A stretch of DNA of 36,809 bases from Alkalibacterium sp. (GTDB lineage Bacteria; Bacillota; Bacilli; Lactobacillales; Carnobacteriaceae_A): NCBI GenBank assembly GCA_007692455.1, contig RECC01000032.1, forward strand, positions 1 to 36,809. The letters are read 5' to 3'. Made by a program: the position numbers and the translations under genes. The notes under the pieces were generated by a model that was not told the DNA's origin, did no database searches, and was given only the letters and a program-made list of their open reading frames with translations. Of this stretch, positions 1-6,445 are shown piece after piece (the first letter of the stretch is position 1; each line of letters opens with the position of its first letter).

Positions 1-2
1 CC

Positions 3-224
3 CAACGGTCATGCTACTGCAAGTCCTGTTTTAATAAAAGTTCAGTTGAAGAAGTCATCATCGAAAATATTGAAGAGATGCAGTTTTTGTTTCCTGAACT
101 TAAAATTACGACGACTAATGTTTCTGAGTGGTGCGGCAATCCCGTTCATTTTAGGAAAGTGCGAAAAATACTGAAGGATAATTTTGTTGCCGTGGGTTCA
201 ACGAGTGACCGAGTGTATGAATAA
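3..224 (+). CDS. C-terminal fragment of an unrecognised protein (cut by window edge)
   Basis: Frame 3 stays open from the first bases to a TAA at 222-224, giving about 73 residues with no start inside the window. The fragment begins with a cysteine cluster (C-Y-C-K-S-C) and has a later W-C-G-N, so a metal site or a deaminase-like fold is conceivable, but I do not recognise a family. It ends 28 bp before a hairpin shared with the convergent metQ gene, which fits a real gene end. No function is assigned. Confidence 0.4.
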   Translation, partial: QRSCYCKSCFNKSSVEEVIIENIEEMQFLFPELKITTTNVSEWCGNPVHFRKVRKILKDNFVAVGSTSDRVYE

Positions 225-252
225 GAGCATTTAACGCAATAGGAAAATGAAA

Positions 253-287
253 AAGCCAGATTACCCGATAAAAGAGTAGTCTGGCTT
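253..287 (-). terminator. Terminator of the metNIQ operon
   Basis: A 12-bp stem (AAGCCAGATTAC with GTAGTCTGGCTT, one wobble) around an 11-nt loop lies between two convergent genes. On the minus strand it is followed by TTTTTCATTTT, so it mainly ends metQ. On the plus strand the trailing TTCCTTC is weaker, but it may also serve the upstream fragment. Confidence 0.8.
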
Positions 288-303
288 CCTTCAAATTCAA
301 TGT

Positions 304-1194
304 TTAATCATTTACGTCGAATGAGGGTTCAAGGTGGCCGTTTTCTGCCAGCTCTTCAAGGAAATCATAAACTTCCTGGCTGGTAAAGGCGGCATGCAGT
401 GCCTGAATAGCATCAGAATCCTGATTGTCTTCACGAACAACAAGCTGCTGGGCAAAGGTAAAGCCCTGATCGTCTTCAAGGAAGACCGCATCTTCCGGTG
501 TGAGGTCCACTGCTTCAATGTAAGTCGGATAGTTGAAGACTAGTTCAACGCCGTCCTGATAGGCAGAAGACAGGTTAAGCAAATCGATTGTAGTGAAAGT
601 AAAGTCGTAAGGGTTCTCTTGCACATCATCAACTGTGGCATCAAAGCCGACGCCTTCAGTCAGTGTAATCAGGTCATAATCAGCGAGAATCATTAGTGCA
701 CGTGCTTCGTTAGTCGGGTCACTTGGAATGGCGACTTCTGCACCTTCTTCAATATCATCGATTGAATCGTAAACTGGTGAATAGAAACCAACGATAGCGT
801 TATAGATTGGCTGAATAGCTACCAGATTTCCGTCGCGTTCAGCATTGAACATTTCCATGAAGGGTTCATGCTGAGCAAAGCTGGCATCGACTTCACCGTT
901 CAAAACGGCCTCATTGTATTGAATGTTATCAGATACTTCAACCAGCTCAACTGTATAGCCGTCTTCAATCACTTCATCGGCAATTTCGACTACATCGGTC
1001 ATTGGCGGCAGGTGAGAAGCCACTTCGATAACAACATCTTCACCTGCGTCCTCGGCTGTATCATCAATCGTTTCCTCAGTAGTTTCCTCTTCGTCGACTC
1101 CTGTGTTCTCTTCAGAGGTATCGTCTGTTGCCGCGTCTCCACAAGCTGCGAGCAGAAGGGCAGTACTTCCTAATAGTAAACTTTTCTTAAACAT
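304..1194 (-). CDS. metQ: MetQ-type substrate-binding lipoprotein (NlpA family)
   Basis: Substrate-capture protein of a D/L-methionine-type ABC importer, anchored outside the membrane. A signal peptide ends in lipobox L-A-A-C with Cys18 as the lipidated residue. Residues 19 to about 53 form an Asp/Glu/Thr-rich flexible linker, longer and more acidic than usual, and the NlpA ligand domain fills 55-294. It is the last gene of metN-metI-metQ, 23 bp after metI. Methionine is the family default; dipeptides or other amino acids are possible because no SAM or T-box leader is seen upstream. The acidic linker may reflect a saline or alkaline habitat (inference). Confidence 0.9.
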   Translation of the reverse strand: MFKKSLLLGSTALLLAACGDAATDDTSEENTGVDEEETTEETIDDTAEDAGEDVVIEVASHLPPMTDVVEIADEVIEDGYTVELVEVSDNIQYNEAVLNGEVDASFAQHEPFMEMFNAERDGNLVAIQPIYNAIVGFYSPVYDSIDDIEEGAEVAIPSDPTNEARALMILADYDLITLTEGVGFDATVDDVQENPYDFTFTTIDLLNLSSAYQDGVELVFNYPTYIEAVDLTPEDAVFLEDDQGFTFAQQLVVREDNQDSDAIQALHAAFTSQEVYDFLEELAENGHLEPSFDVND

Positions 1195-1217
1195 AATCGT
1201 TTCTCTCCTTTAGATGC

Positions 1218-1904
1218 TTATCTTTTATCCAGTTTTTTGGCCAGTTTCAGCCCGAGCCACTGGAATACTTCAACTAAAATAATAATCAGTACAATAGCGG
1301 TATACATAATATCGGTTTCGTAACGCTGGTAACCGAAGCGAATGGCAAAGTCACCGATTCCGCCTCCGCCGACAACACCCATAATGGTCGAGTAGGATAC
1401 AAAGCTGATAACAGCGGTTGTGAAGCCAATGACTAAACTGCTTCTGGCTTCAACAAATAAAAATTTCCAGACGAGCTGCCAGTTTGTCGCTCCCATAGAC
1501 TGAGCGGTTTCGATGATGCCTTTTGGTACTTCCATCAGAGACTGTTCAACGAAACGCGCATACAGGGCTATGGCAATCACAACCATGGGGAATGAAGCCG
1601 CGATAGGGTCACCCGTGGCCCGTCCGTAAACCTGTCTAACAAAGGGTTGCATCGCAACCACCAGTAGAAGGAAAGGAAATGAGCGGATAATATTGACCAG
1701 AATATTTATCAGCCGATTCACGAATCGGTTAGCCATCGGGCGGCTGTCAGCTGTCAGATAGAGCAGTGTGCCCACGGGGATACCAAGAAGAATGGCGGCA
1801 ATCATGGCAAAGAACAGCATGATGCCCGTTTCCCATAGACTGTCAAATAGTCGGGGTGAAAATTCAATGACGCGTTCGATATAAAGCGCTAGTGACTCAG
1901 TCAT
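1218..1904 (-). CDS. metI: MetI-type ABC transporter permease
   Basis: Membrane subunit of the MetNIQ importer, 228 residues, about the normal MetI length. Roughly five hydrophobic segments are visible, and the cytoplasmic coupling (EAA) loop is the E-T-A-Q-S-M-G-A-T region near residue 130, which docks onto the MetN ATPase. Its ATG overlaps the end of metN by 8 bp (ATGACTGA), so the two are translationally coupled. The family is clear; the substrate is inferred from MetQ and gene order. Confidence 0.92.
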   Translation of the reverse strand: MTESLALYIERVIEFSPRLFDSLWETGIMLFFAMIAAILLGIPVGTLLYLTADSRPMANRFVNRLINILVNIIRSFPFLLLVVAMQPFVRQVYGRATGDPIAASFPMVVIAIALYARFVEQSLMEVPKGIIETAQSMGATNWQLVWKFLFVEARSSLVIGFTTAVISFVSYSTIMGVVGGGGIGDFAIRFGYQRYETDIMYTAIVLIIILVEVFQWLGLKLAKKLDKR

Positions 1905-2634
1905 GTGCCAGCACCTCGATTGCCCGTTCCAGATAAGGTTTCTGGATGATAGACTTGTCTGACTGCTTAATTGTAATAATATCTTTAATTTCGCCAGCTT
2001 CCATTAAAGCGGCCCGCTTACACAAGCTTTTGATTACAGGCAGTTCGTGGGTTACAACAACGCTGGTCATCTTGAATTCTTCATGAGCTTTTCTCAGGAC
2101 TTCTACAATCTCTTCCGTTGTGTTCTGGTCCAAGGCAGAGGTGGGCTCGTCACACAAGAGGAGTTTCGGTCGTGTGATTAGTGCGCGGGCAATACCGACC
2201 CTCTGTTTTTGACCACCACTGAGTTCTCCTGGGTAACTGAATTTCTTATCTTCCAGACCGACAAATTCAAGGACGTCATCAACAGTCAGACAGTTTGGGT
2301 AATCATGTAAAGTCAGCGGAAGTCTCACATTCTCGGCAACGGTTTTGTTGTTGAGCAGATTGAACTGCTGAAAGACCATACCAATCTGTTTCTGCTGAAG
2401 ACGCAGTTCTTTTCGATTTAGTTCAGTCAATCGAACGTTATCGACCATGACCATCCCGCTATCTGGCTTTTCAAGAGCATTGATCATACGCAGCAGAGTG
2501 GACTTTCCTGCCCCGCTCTCGCCAATGATGCCAAAAGCTTCACCTTTTTCCACATTCAGACTGATTTGATTTAAGGCTAAGAGATTTGTTTCTTTTCCAT
2601 AAAATGTTTTTTCAATGTTTTGGAGTCGGATCAT
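1897..2634 (-). CDS. metN: MetN-like ATPase lacking the C-terminal regulatory domain
   Basis: ATPase of the importer. Walker A GESGAGKST is at 38-46, the Q-loop at 89-90, signature LSGGQ at 138-142, Walker B LLLCDEP near 158-164 and the switch His at 196. Typical MetN proteins are about 340 residues because of a C-terminal ligand-binding NIL/ACT-like domain that gives trans-inhibition by methionine. This one stops at 245, right after the nucleotide-binding domain, with the next gene overlapping, so the domain is absent rather than frameshifted off. Start ATG follows AGGAGG at normal distance. Assignment as MetN rather than another amino-acid ATPase rests on metI and metQ next door. Confidence 0.88.
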   Translation of the reverse strand: MIRLQNIEKTFYGKETNLLALNQISLNVEKGEAFGIIGESGAGKSTLLRMINALEKPDSGMVMVDNVRLTELNRKELRLQQKQIGMVFQQFNLLNNKTVAENVRLPLTLHDYPNCLTVDDVLEFVGLEDKKFSYPGELSGGQKQRVGIARALITRPKLLLCDEPTSALDQNTTEEIVEVLRKAHEEFKMTSVVVTHELPVIKSLCKRAALMEAGEIKDIITIKQSDKSIIQKPYLERAIEVLAHD

Positions 2635-2683
2635 CCGTCTATAGACCTCCTAATAACAACACGCCGTTTAAACAACACAGCTA

Positions 2684-2712
2684 ATTATATGTACTCTGCA
2701 TGGGCTAAGCAA
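2684..2712 (-). promoter_or_regulatory. Promoter of metNIQ
   Basis: On the minus strand TTGCTT (2707-2712) and TATAAT (2684-2689) are separated by 17 bp, about 50 bp before the metN start. The leader is too short for a SAM riboswitch or T-box. Confidence 0.7.
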
Positions 2713-2895
2713 TAAAATGGGACATTTTTATCTATTGGTCTAATTTAGTGAAGTAAGTGATGTTAGCGAAACAGGTGGGTGCCTATCTGAATAAGGTTGG
2801 TTTTAAAGCTTTTCTAAGCGAATATGTGTAGATAAACATATCAATTTTACTTTTGATAATAGGTACAATATTGTTTTTAAAGGCCGCGCGGGCAC

Positions 2896-2927
2896 AAAAA
2901 ACCACCTACAGACTGTTCTGCAGGTGG
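2896..2927 (-). terminator. Terminator of candidate small RNA 1
   Basis: On the minus strand a 10-bp stem CCACCTGCAG/CTGTAGGTGG (one G-U pair) is followed by TTTTTTG. On the plus strand there is no U-run and one pair is broken. Confidence 0.8.
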
Positions 2928-2998
2928 CAAAAAAGGAGTGGTGACCTAACACTTGGAGGAGTGCAGGTAACCAAAAATAAGTTGGTTGTTGTGGGTAT
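2896..2998 (-). ncRNA. Candidate small RNA 1, with an anti-Shine-Dalgarno apical loop
   Basis: No ORF is present, but the minus strand encodes a compact RNA. First comes a small AACCAA/TTGGTT hairpin. Next is a long hairpin at 2940-2972 with nested arms GGT/ACC, ACCT/AGGT and CACT/AGTG closing on loop CCTCCA. A C/U-rich stretch (ACTCCTTTTTTG) follows, then an intrinsic terminator. The loop is complementary to Shine-Dalgarno sequences, as in known Firmicute CU-rich sRNAs. A -10 (TATACT, 3005-3010) lies just upstream but a good -35 is not evident. Strand choice rests on the U-run and on a G-U pair in the terminator stem that would be an A-C mismatch on the other strand. Confidence 0.55.
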
Positions 2999-3092
2999 GA
3001 TTAAAGTATACGGTTAGGATTTGAATTTAATATGAACTTTTTTAGAAAAAACATTGAATTTATTTGAATGGATGAATACTTATGAGGGCGAC

Positions 3093-3125
3093 AAAAAACC
3101 ACCTTTTCCTCTAGAAAAGGTGGTT
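3093..3125 (-). terminator. Terminator of candidate small RNA 2
   Basis: A perfect 12-bp stem (AACCACCTTTTC/GAAAAGGTGGTT) is followed on the minus strand by TTTTTTGTC. Its distal arm shares AACCACCT with the terminator of the neighbouring small RNA, hinting at duplication. Confidence 0.85.
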
Positions 3126-3273
3126 GGGGATAAGACAAAGCGTCTTAATGTCATTTGAGAGTAGACCATTCAATTCGGGGAGAATGAATAACGGCCTCAA
3201 ATAGTTTATCTTTTCAAAGAATAATCAGATTTTTCGGGGGATCCATCTGATATTCTTTTTGGGGAGAAAAGAA
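3093..3273 (-). ncRNA. Candidate small RNA 2, with four C-rich motifs
   Basis: About 180 nt, leftward, no ORF. In order it shows hairpin A (ATTCTTTT/AAAAGAAT, 3252-3274, loop CTCCCCA), hairpin B (ATCAGAT/ATCTGAT, 3224-3251, loop with CCCCC), and hairpin C (ATTTGAG/CTCAAAT, 3153-3202, inner stem closing on TCCCC). Then come a small AAGAC/GTCTT hairpin (3132-3146), single-stranded ATCCCCAACC and a strong terminator. Four UCCCC motifs, three in apical loops, recall the UCCC-bearing sRNAs of staphylococci and Listeria that bind ribosome binding sites. A TTGATA-N17-TAAAGT promoter precedes it. Alternative: a structured 3' UTR of the pfpI gene upstream. Confidence 0.55.
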
Positions 3274-3279
3274 TCGTGT

Positions 3280-3308
3280 ACTTTATTTCCACATTGCTAG
3301 TTTATCAA
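3280..3308 (-). promoter_or_regulatory. Candidate promoter of small RNA 2
   Basis: On the minus strand TTGATA (3303-3308), a 17-bp spacer and TAAAGT (3280-3285) predict transcription from about 3273, just ahead of the first C-rich hairpin. A hairpin with arms GACAAAT/ATTTGTC at 3318-3349 lies between this and the end of the pfpI gene and lacks a U-run. Confidence 0.45.
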
Positions 3309-3365
3309 ATTCATTCAGACAAATCCTTAAATTTCACTAAGCATTTGTCGTTAGAAAATGAAAAT

Positions 3366-3884
3366 TTACTCACTAAGTGCATCCAGCATCGCTTTGTTGA
3401 ATGCCGGTAGATCATCTGGCGTACGGCTGGAAATCAGTCCGGAGTCATCTATAACGACTTCTTTGTCATGGAAGTTGGCACCGGCATTTTTCAAATCAAT
3501 AGCAACCTGTGATACGGATGTGATGTCTTTACCTTTAAGCACTTCAGCATTAATCAGTAGTTGCGGTCCGTGGCAGATTGTAAAGATGGGCATCTTATTA
3601 TTGGCAAAGTAGCGGGTAAAGTCCAGGAAGCGTTCATCTTTACGCAGTTTGTCAGGGGAATAACCACCTGGAATCAGCAGGGCATCAAAATTTTCGGGAG
3701 ACACCTCTCCTATGCCTTTGTCAATCGTTACTTTTGTATCTTCTTTTTTCCCTGTTACCGTTTCGCCTGCGTCGAATCCAATCGTCGTCAGAATATGTCC
3801 TGCTTTTTCGAGTTCTTCTTTAGGTGAAGTGAATTCAACATCTTCAAATAAGTCTGTCATCACTACAGCAATCTTTTTACTCAT
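3366..3884 (-). CDS. DJ-1/PfpI family protein (type 1 glutamine amidotransferase fold)
   Basis: A 172-residue single-domain DJ-1/PfpI protein, likely cytosolic. The nucleophile elbow I-C-H-G-P places catalytic Cys104 next to His105, and Glu14 (in D-L-F-E-D-V-E) matches the conserved acid. Relatives such as B. subtilis YraA-type proteins are linked to repair of glycated proteins or methylglyoxal handling, though protease activity has also been claimed. The gene sits divergent from methylglyoxal synthase, 168 bp apart, which favours an aldehyde-stress role (inference). Good SD (AGGAGGAG). A 15-bp palindrome lies in its promoter region. Confidence 0.88.
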   Translation of the reverse strand: MSKKIAVVMTDLFEDVEFTSPKEELEKAGHILTTIGFDAGETVTGKKEDTKVTIDKGIGEVSPENFDALLIPGGYSPDKLRKDERFLDFTRYFANNKMPIFTICHGPQLLINAEVLKGKDITSVSQVAIDLKNAGANFHDKEVVIDDSGLISSRTPDDLPAFNKAMLDALSE

Positions 3885-3916
3885 TGTCTTAACTCCTCCT
3901 TATTTTCTCATCTATT

Positions 3917-3931
3917 TATAGTTTAACTATA
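3917..3931. promoter_or_regulatory. Perfect 7-1-7 palindrome in the pfpI promoter region
   Basis: TATAGTTTAACTATA is a perfect 15-bp palindrome 33 bp upstream of the pfpI start. It overlaps a plausible promoter (TTGCGC-N17-TAAACT, minus strand), so it is placed like a repressor operator. The 7-1-7 layout resembles Fur/PerR boxes, but the sequence does not match their consensus, so the regulator is unknown. Confidence 0.45.
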
Positions 3932-3959
3932 AGGAAAAATAGGCGCAAGCTATACGATT

Positions 3960-3973
3960 TGTAACCGTTTTCT
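3960..3973. promoter_or_regulatory. Candidate cre (CcpA) site upstream of mgsA
   Basis: TGTAACCGTTTTCT differs from the cre consensus TGWAANCGNTNWCA only in the last base and keeps the central CG. It lies about 40 bp upstream of the mgsA -10, and on the other side about 30 bp beyond the palindrome in front of pfpI. Carbon-catabolite control of methylglyoxal synthesis would be sensible. Confidence 0.45.
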
Positions 3974-4010
3974 TATTTAAGAACTTTTTGCTATAAATAT
4001 ATTTATTTTA

Positions 4011-4019
4011 TGTTATGAT
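4011..4019 (+). promoter_or_regulatory. Extended -10 promoter of the mgsA operon
   Basis: TGTTATGAT gives an extended -10 (TG-N-TATGAT) 33 bp before the mgsA start. No convincing -35 is present at the optimal spacing. Confidence 0.5.
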
Positions 4020-4052
4020 GAAAAAAATAACTCGAAATGGAGGGGTAAGGGA

Positions 4053-4475
4053 ATGAACATCGCACTTATTGCGCACGATAAAAAGAAAGATGATATCGTC
4101 AAAATCGCTCAGTCATATTCGCTTATTTTAGAAAAGCATAAGCTGTTCGCGACGGGTACAACCGGGAAGCGCATTGCCGAAGAAACTGGGCTTGAAATAC
4201 ATCGCTTCAAATCGGGTCCGCTTGGAGGTGATCAGCAGATTGGTGCTTATATATCCGATAACAAAATGGATCTGGTTATTTTTATCCGGGATCCACTGAC
4301 TGCTCAAGCACATGAGCCGGATATTTCCGCACTGCTCAGGCTGTGTGATGTTTACGAAATTCCACTGGCAACAAACATGGGTTCAGCAGAAGTTCTGCTC
4401 AGAGGACTCGATGCCGGTTTTTACAGCTGGCGTGAAGTGTCAAGAGGTCAGGAAAGAGACACGCTCCATTTTTAG
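4053..4475 (+). CDS. mgsA: Methylglyoxal synthase
   Basis: Converts dihydroxyacetone phosphate to methylglyoxal and phosphate, a bypass that relieves sugar-phosphate stress. The 140-residue length is typical. Diagnostic motifs are G-T-T-G-K (35-39), which binds phosphate, and P-L-G-G-D-Q-Q (56-62) with catalytic Asp60, plus the N-terminal A-L-I-A-H-D-K-K. The start follows GGAGGGG. First gene of an operon with a small membrane protein and alanine dehydrogenase. A cre-like site lies upstream. Identification is secure. Confidence 0.97.
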   Translation: MNIALIAHDKKKDDIVKIAQSYSLILEKHKLFATGTTGKRIAEETGLEIHRFKSGPLGGDQQIGAYISDNKMDLVIFIRDPLTAQAHEPDISALLRLCDVYEIPLATNMGSAEVLLRGLDAGFYSWREVSRGQERDTLHF

Positions 4476-4487
4476 AGAGGTGACAGA

Positions 4488-4685
4488 ATGCTGCTGATTA
4501 TTGGAATTGCACTTATACTTTACGGGTATATAACCTTTAAGTATTCGCATAAAAAAGGAACAGGACAAAAGCGACACAACCAGTCAGCTCAACTTCCTGA
4601 GTGGTTTCCGCTGATGCACAAATTCGGCGGCTTGTTATTAATTATTATTGGTCTTCTATTGAGTTTGACCTACTTTATCCTATAA
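4488..4685 (+). CDS. Small two-helix membrane protein, unknown function
   Basis: A 65-residue protein with hydrophobic helices at about 1-16 and 46-65, separated by a basic, Lys/His-rich loop. No family is recognised. It sits 12 bp after mgsA and 21 bp before alanine dehydrogenase, with its own SD (AGAGAGGTGA), so it is probably a real translated operon member. No charged catalytic pattern is visible. It could be a membrane anchor or a small regulatory subunit, but nothing in the sequence decides this. Confidence 0.7.
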   Translation: MLLIIGIALILYGYITFKYSHKKGTGQKRHNQSAQLPEWFPLMHKFGGLLLIIIGLLLSLTYFIL

Positions 4686-4706
4686 ATGAATGAGGAGTTA
4701 ACCATT

Positions 4707-5837
4707 ATGATTATTGGCGTACCTAAAGAAATTAAGAACAACGAATTTCGTGTAGCACTTACACCAAGCAATGCAGAACGACTGGTAAACAACGGTAACC
4801 GCGTATTAATTCAATCCCAGGCTGGTGAAGGCAGCGGGTTTGAAGATGACGAGTACAGCAGAGGGGGAGCGGAAATACTGAACTCCGCCGATGAAGTGTG
4901 GGCTCAATCTGATATGATTATGAAAGTTAAGGAACCATTGAAAGAAGAGTACCGTCAGTTTAGAAAAGGTTTGATCCTGTTTACCTATCTGCATCTTTCC
5001 GCCGTACCGGAACTGGCACAGGCCTTAGTTGACAGTGAAGTGACTGCCATCAGTTACGAAACGGTAGAAAAAAATGGAAAATTGCCTCTTCTCACGCCTA
5101 TGAGTGAAGTGGCTGGACGTATGTCGGTTCAAATTGGAGCACATCATCTGGAGAAGAAATCAGGGGGATCCGGTGTCCTGTTAGGAGGTGTACCGGGTGT
5201 AAGCAGTGGTACCGTCACTATACTGGGCGGCGGTGTGGTTGGTGAAAATGCCGCTCGAATGGCTATCGGAATGCGTGCGAAAGTCAATATTATTGAGTTG
5301 AGTACTGAACGTATGCGTGAACTGATTAATATGTTCGGAAATAATGTGCAGACATTAATGTCCACGCCTGCCAATATTGCCAGAGCAGTTGCGGAGTCCG
5401 ATCTGGTTATCGGTGGTGTCCTCATTCCAGGCCGCAAAGCACCAAAGCTTGTCACGGAAGAGATGATCAAATCAATGAAAAAAGGTTCAGTTATTGTTGA
5501 TATTGCCATTGATCAAGGTGGAAACTTTGAAACGTTGAATGAAGCAACTACACATGATGAACCGACTGTTGTTAAACATGGTGTTCTACATTATGGGGTT
5601 GCCAACATACCGGGAGCCGTACCGAAGACATCGACGATTGCCTTAACTAACGACACGATGCTTTATGCCCTCAAACTTGCTAACTTGGGTGTGGAAGAGG
5701 CCATGAAAAAAGATGCCGGTCTTGCAGCGGGAATGAATGTCTACAAAGGGAAAGTGACCAACAGACCCATAGCGATGGATTTAGGCTATGAGTATACTGA
5801 ATTAGCTGATTTGTTCAATCAGCCTGTTGAAGTCTAG
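4707..5837 (+). CDS. ald: Alanine dehydrogenase
   Basis: NAD-dependent interconversion of L-alanine with pyruvate and ammonia. I take the ATG at 4707 ([10 protein letters not shown]), which has GAGGAG 9 bp upstream; an in-frame ATG at 4686 lacks an SD and would add seven residues. The resulting 376 residues match the family. The N-terminal catalytic domain has E-F-R-V-A-L-T-P and Y-L-H-L; the Rossmann segment is [11 protein letters not shown]. Co-transcription with mgsA places it at the pyruvate node. A bidirectional hairpin terminator follows. Confidence 0.96.
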   Translation: MIIGVPKEIKNNEFRVALTPSNAERLVNNGNRVLIQSQAGEGSGFEDDEYSRGGAEILNSADEVWAQSDMIMKVKEPLKEEYRQFRKGLILFTYLHLSAVPELAQALVDSEVTAISYETVEKNGKLPLLTPMSEVAGRMSVQIGAHHLEKKSGGSGVLLGGVPGVSSGTVTILGGGVVGENAARMAIGMRAKVNIIELSTERMRELINMFGNNVQTLMSTPANIARAVAESDLVIGGVLIPGRKAPKLVTEEMIKSMKKGSVIVDIAIDQGGNFETLNEATTHDEPTVVKHGVLHYGVANIPGAVPKTSTIALTNDTMLYALKLANLGVEEAMKKDAGLAAGMNVYKGKVTNRPIAMDLGYEYTELADLFNQPVEV

Positions 5838-5870
5838 CCAGTTTGTTATAGTTGCTTTAATTGCATAAAA

Positions 5871-5945
5871 AAAGCTTATCTCAATTGAACAGTTTACTCA
5901 GACACTGACGTCCGGGTAGCGGTTCAAAAGGGATAAGCTTTTCTT
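5871..5945. terminator. Bidirectional terminator between ald and the DUF378-type gene
   Basis: A long imperfect hairpin: outer arms AAGCTTATC/GATAAGCTT, then TTGAAC/GGTTCAA, with a 20-30 nt interior. It is followed by TTTTC on the plus strand and by TTTTTTTATG on the minus strand, serving both convergent genes. Confidence 0.8.
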
Positions 5946-5961
5946 GTATAGCTTTTCTAAG

Positions 5962-6183
5962 CTACCTGTCGCGTAATCGGCTTCCGCCTCTTGGGGTAAA
6001 GGAATAGTACTTGAAGCACCATAGTGCACTTAATCCAATCAGGATATAGACAATACGGACGCCCCATTCATCAGGACTGCCTAGAACAGTTTCTACCATA
6101 TTGAATCCGAATAAACCGATAAGTAATAAATGAATGCCGCCTATAATGATTAAAGTCAACGCTACACGATCTAAAATTTTCAA
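5962..6183 (-). CDS. DUF378-type small membrane protein
   Basis: A 73-residue protein with two transmembrane helices (about 7-30 and 42-60) and a basic tail ending in R-G-G-S-R-L-R-D-R. The pattern D-R-x-A-L-x-L-x-I-I-G-G-I-x-x-L-L-x-G-L-F-G-F-N matches DUF378 proteins such as B. subtilis YuzA, which have no known function. The start is TTG (6181-6183), fixed by GGAGGG six bases upstream; there is no suitable ATG. Stand-alone gene, convergent with ald. Confidence 0.8.
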   Translation of the reverse strand: MKILDRVALTLIIIGGIHLLLIGLFGFNMVETVLGSPDEWGVRIVYILIGLSALWCFKYYSFTPRGGSRLRDR

Positions 6184-6340
6184 ATGAATCCCTCCTTCTT
6201 AGTAGTTATAGTCTAATGATACGAAATTTATGTATAAATGTCGATTGTTTCTCATTAAGCAGGAGAAAATAAACACATTATTTATGAAAAGAAGAAAATG
6301 AATAGAATTTACTTTTGGGGGTGGGCAATTTTTAACTCTA

Positions 6341-6349
6341 TGTTATACT
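6341..6349 (+). promoter_or_regulatory. Extended -10 promoter of fhs
   Basis: TGTTATACT provides a TG-N-TATACT extended -10; the -35 region is G-rich and poor. Transcription from about 6356 leaves a 90-nt leader. Confidence 0.6.
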
Positions 6350-6364
6350 GAAAAAGTAACAGTC

Positions 6365-6431
6365 AATGAACAAATGTAAACACTTACATTTGTGTAACAG
6401 TCCAAATTCTGGACACTGCAAATAGTTCATT
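6365..6431 (+). promoter_or_regulatory. Structured fhs leader containing a cre-like palindrome
   Basis: Three nested helices are possible. P1 is AATGAAC (6365-6371) with GTTCATT (6425-6431), directly abutting the SD AGGAGGGG. P2 is CAAATGTAA/TTACATTTG (6371-6392, perfect 9 bp; it shares one base with P1). P3 is GTCC/GGAC (6400-6414). As DNA, 6375-6388 (TGTAAACACTTACA) matches the cre consensus at all but one position (CA for the central CG), about 25 bp after -10. It could be a CcpA roadblock, an RNA switch, or both. It does not match the ZTP (pfl) or THF riboswitch consensus. Confidence 0.45.
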
Positions 6432-6445
6432 CAGGAGGGGTACAA

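Noticed and set aside
2635-2760. SAM riboswitch or methionine T-box upstream of metN
   Set aside because: The leader between the promoter and start is only about 50 nt, with no T-box sequence or SAM aptamer core.
6365-6431. ZTP (pfl) or THF riboswitch upstream of fhs
   Set aside because: Neither the CCGCCUGGGC-type element of ZTP nor the CGUUAAGUG/GCAUCCGCU blocks of THF are present.
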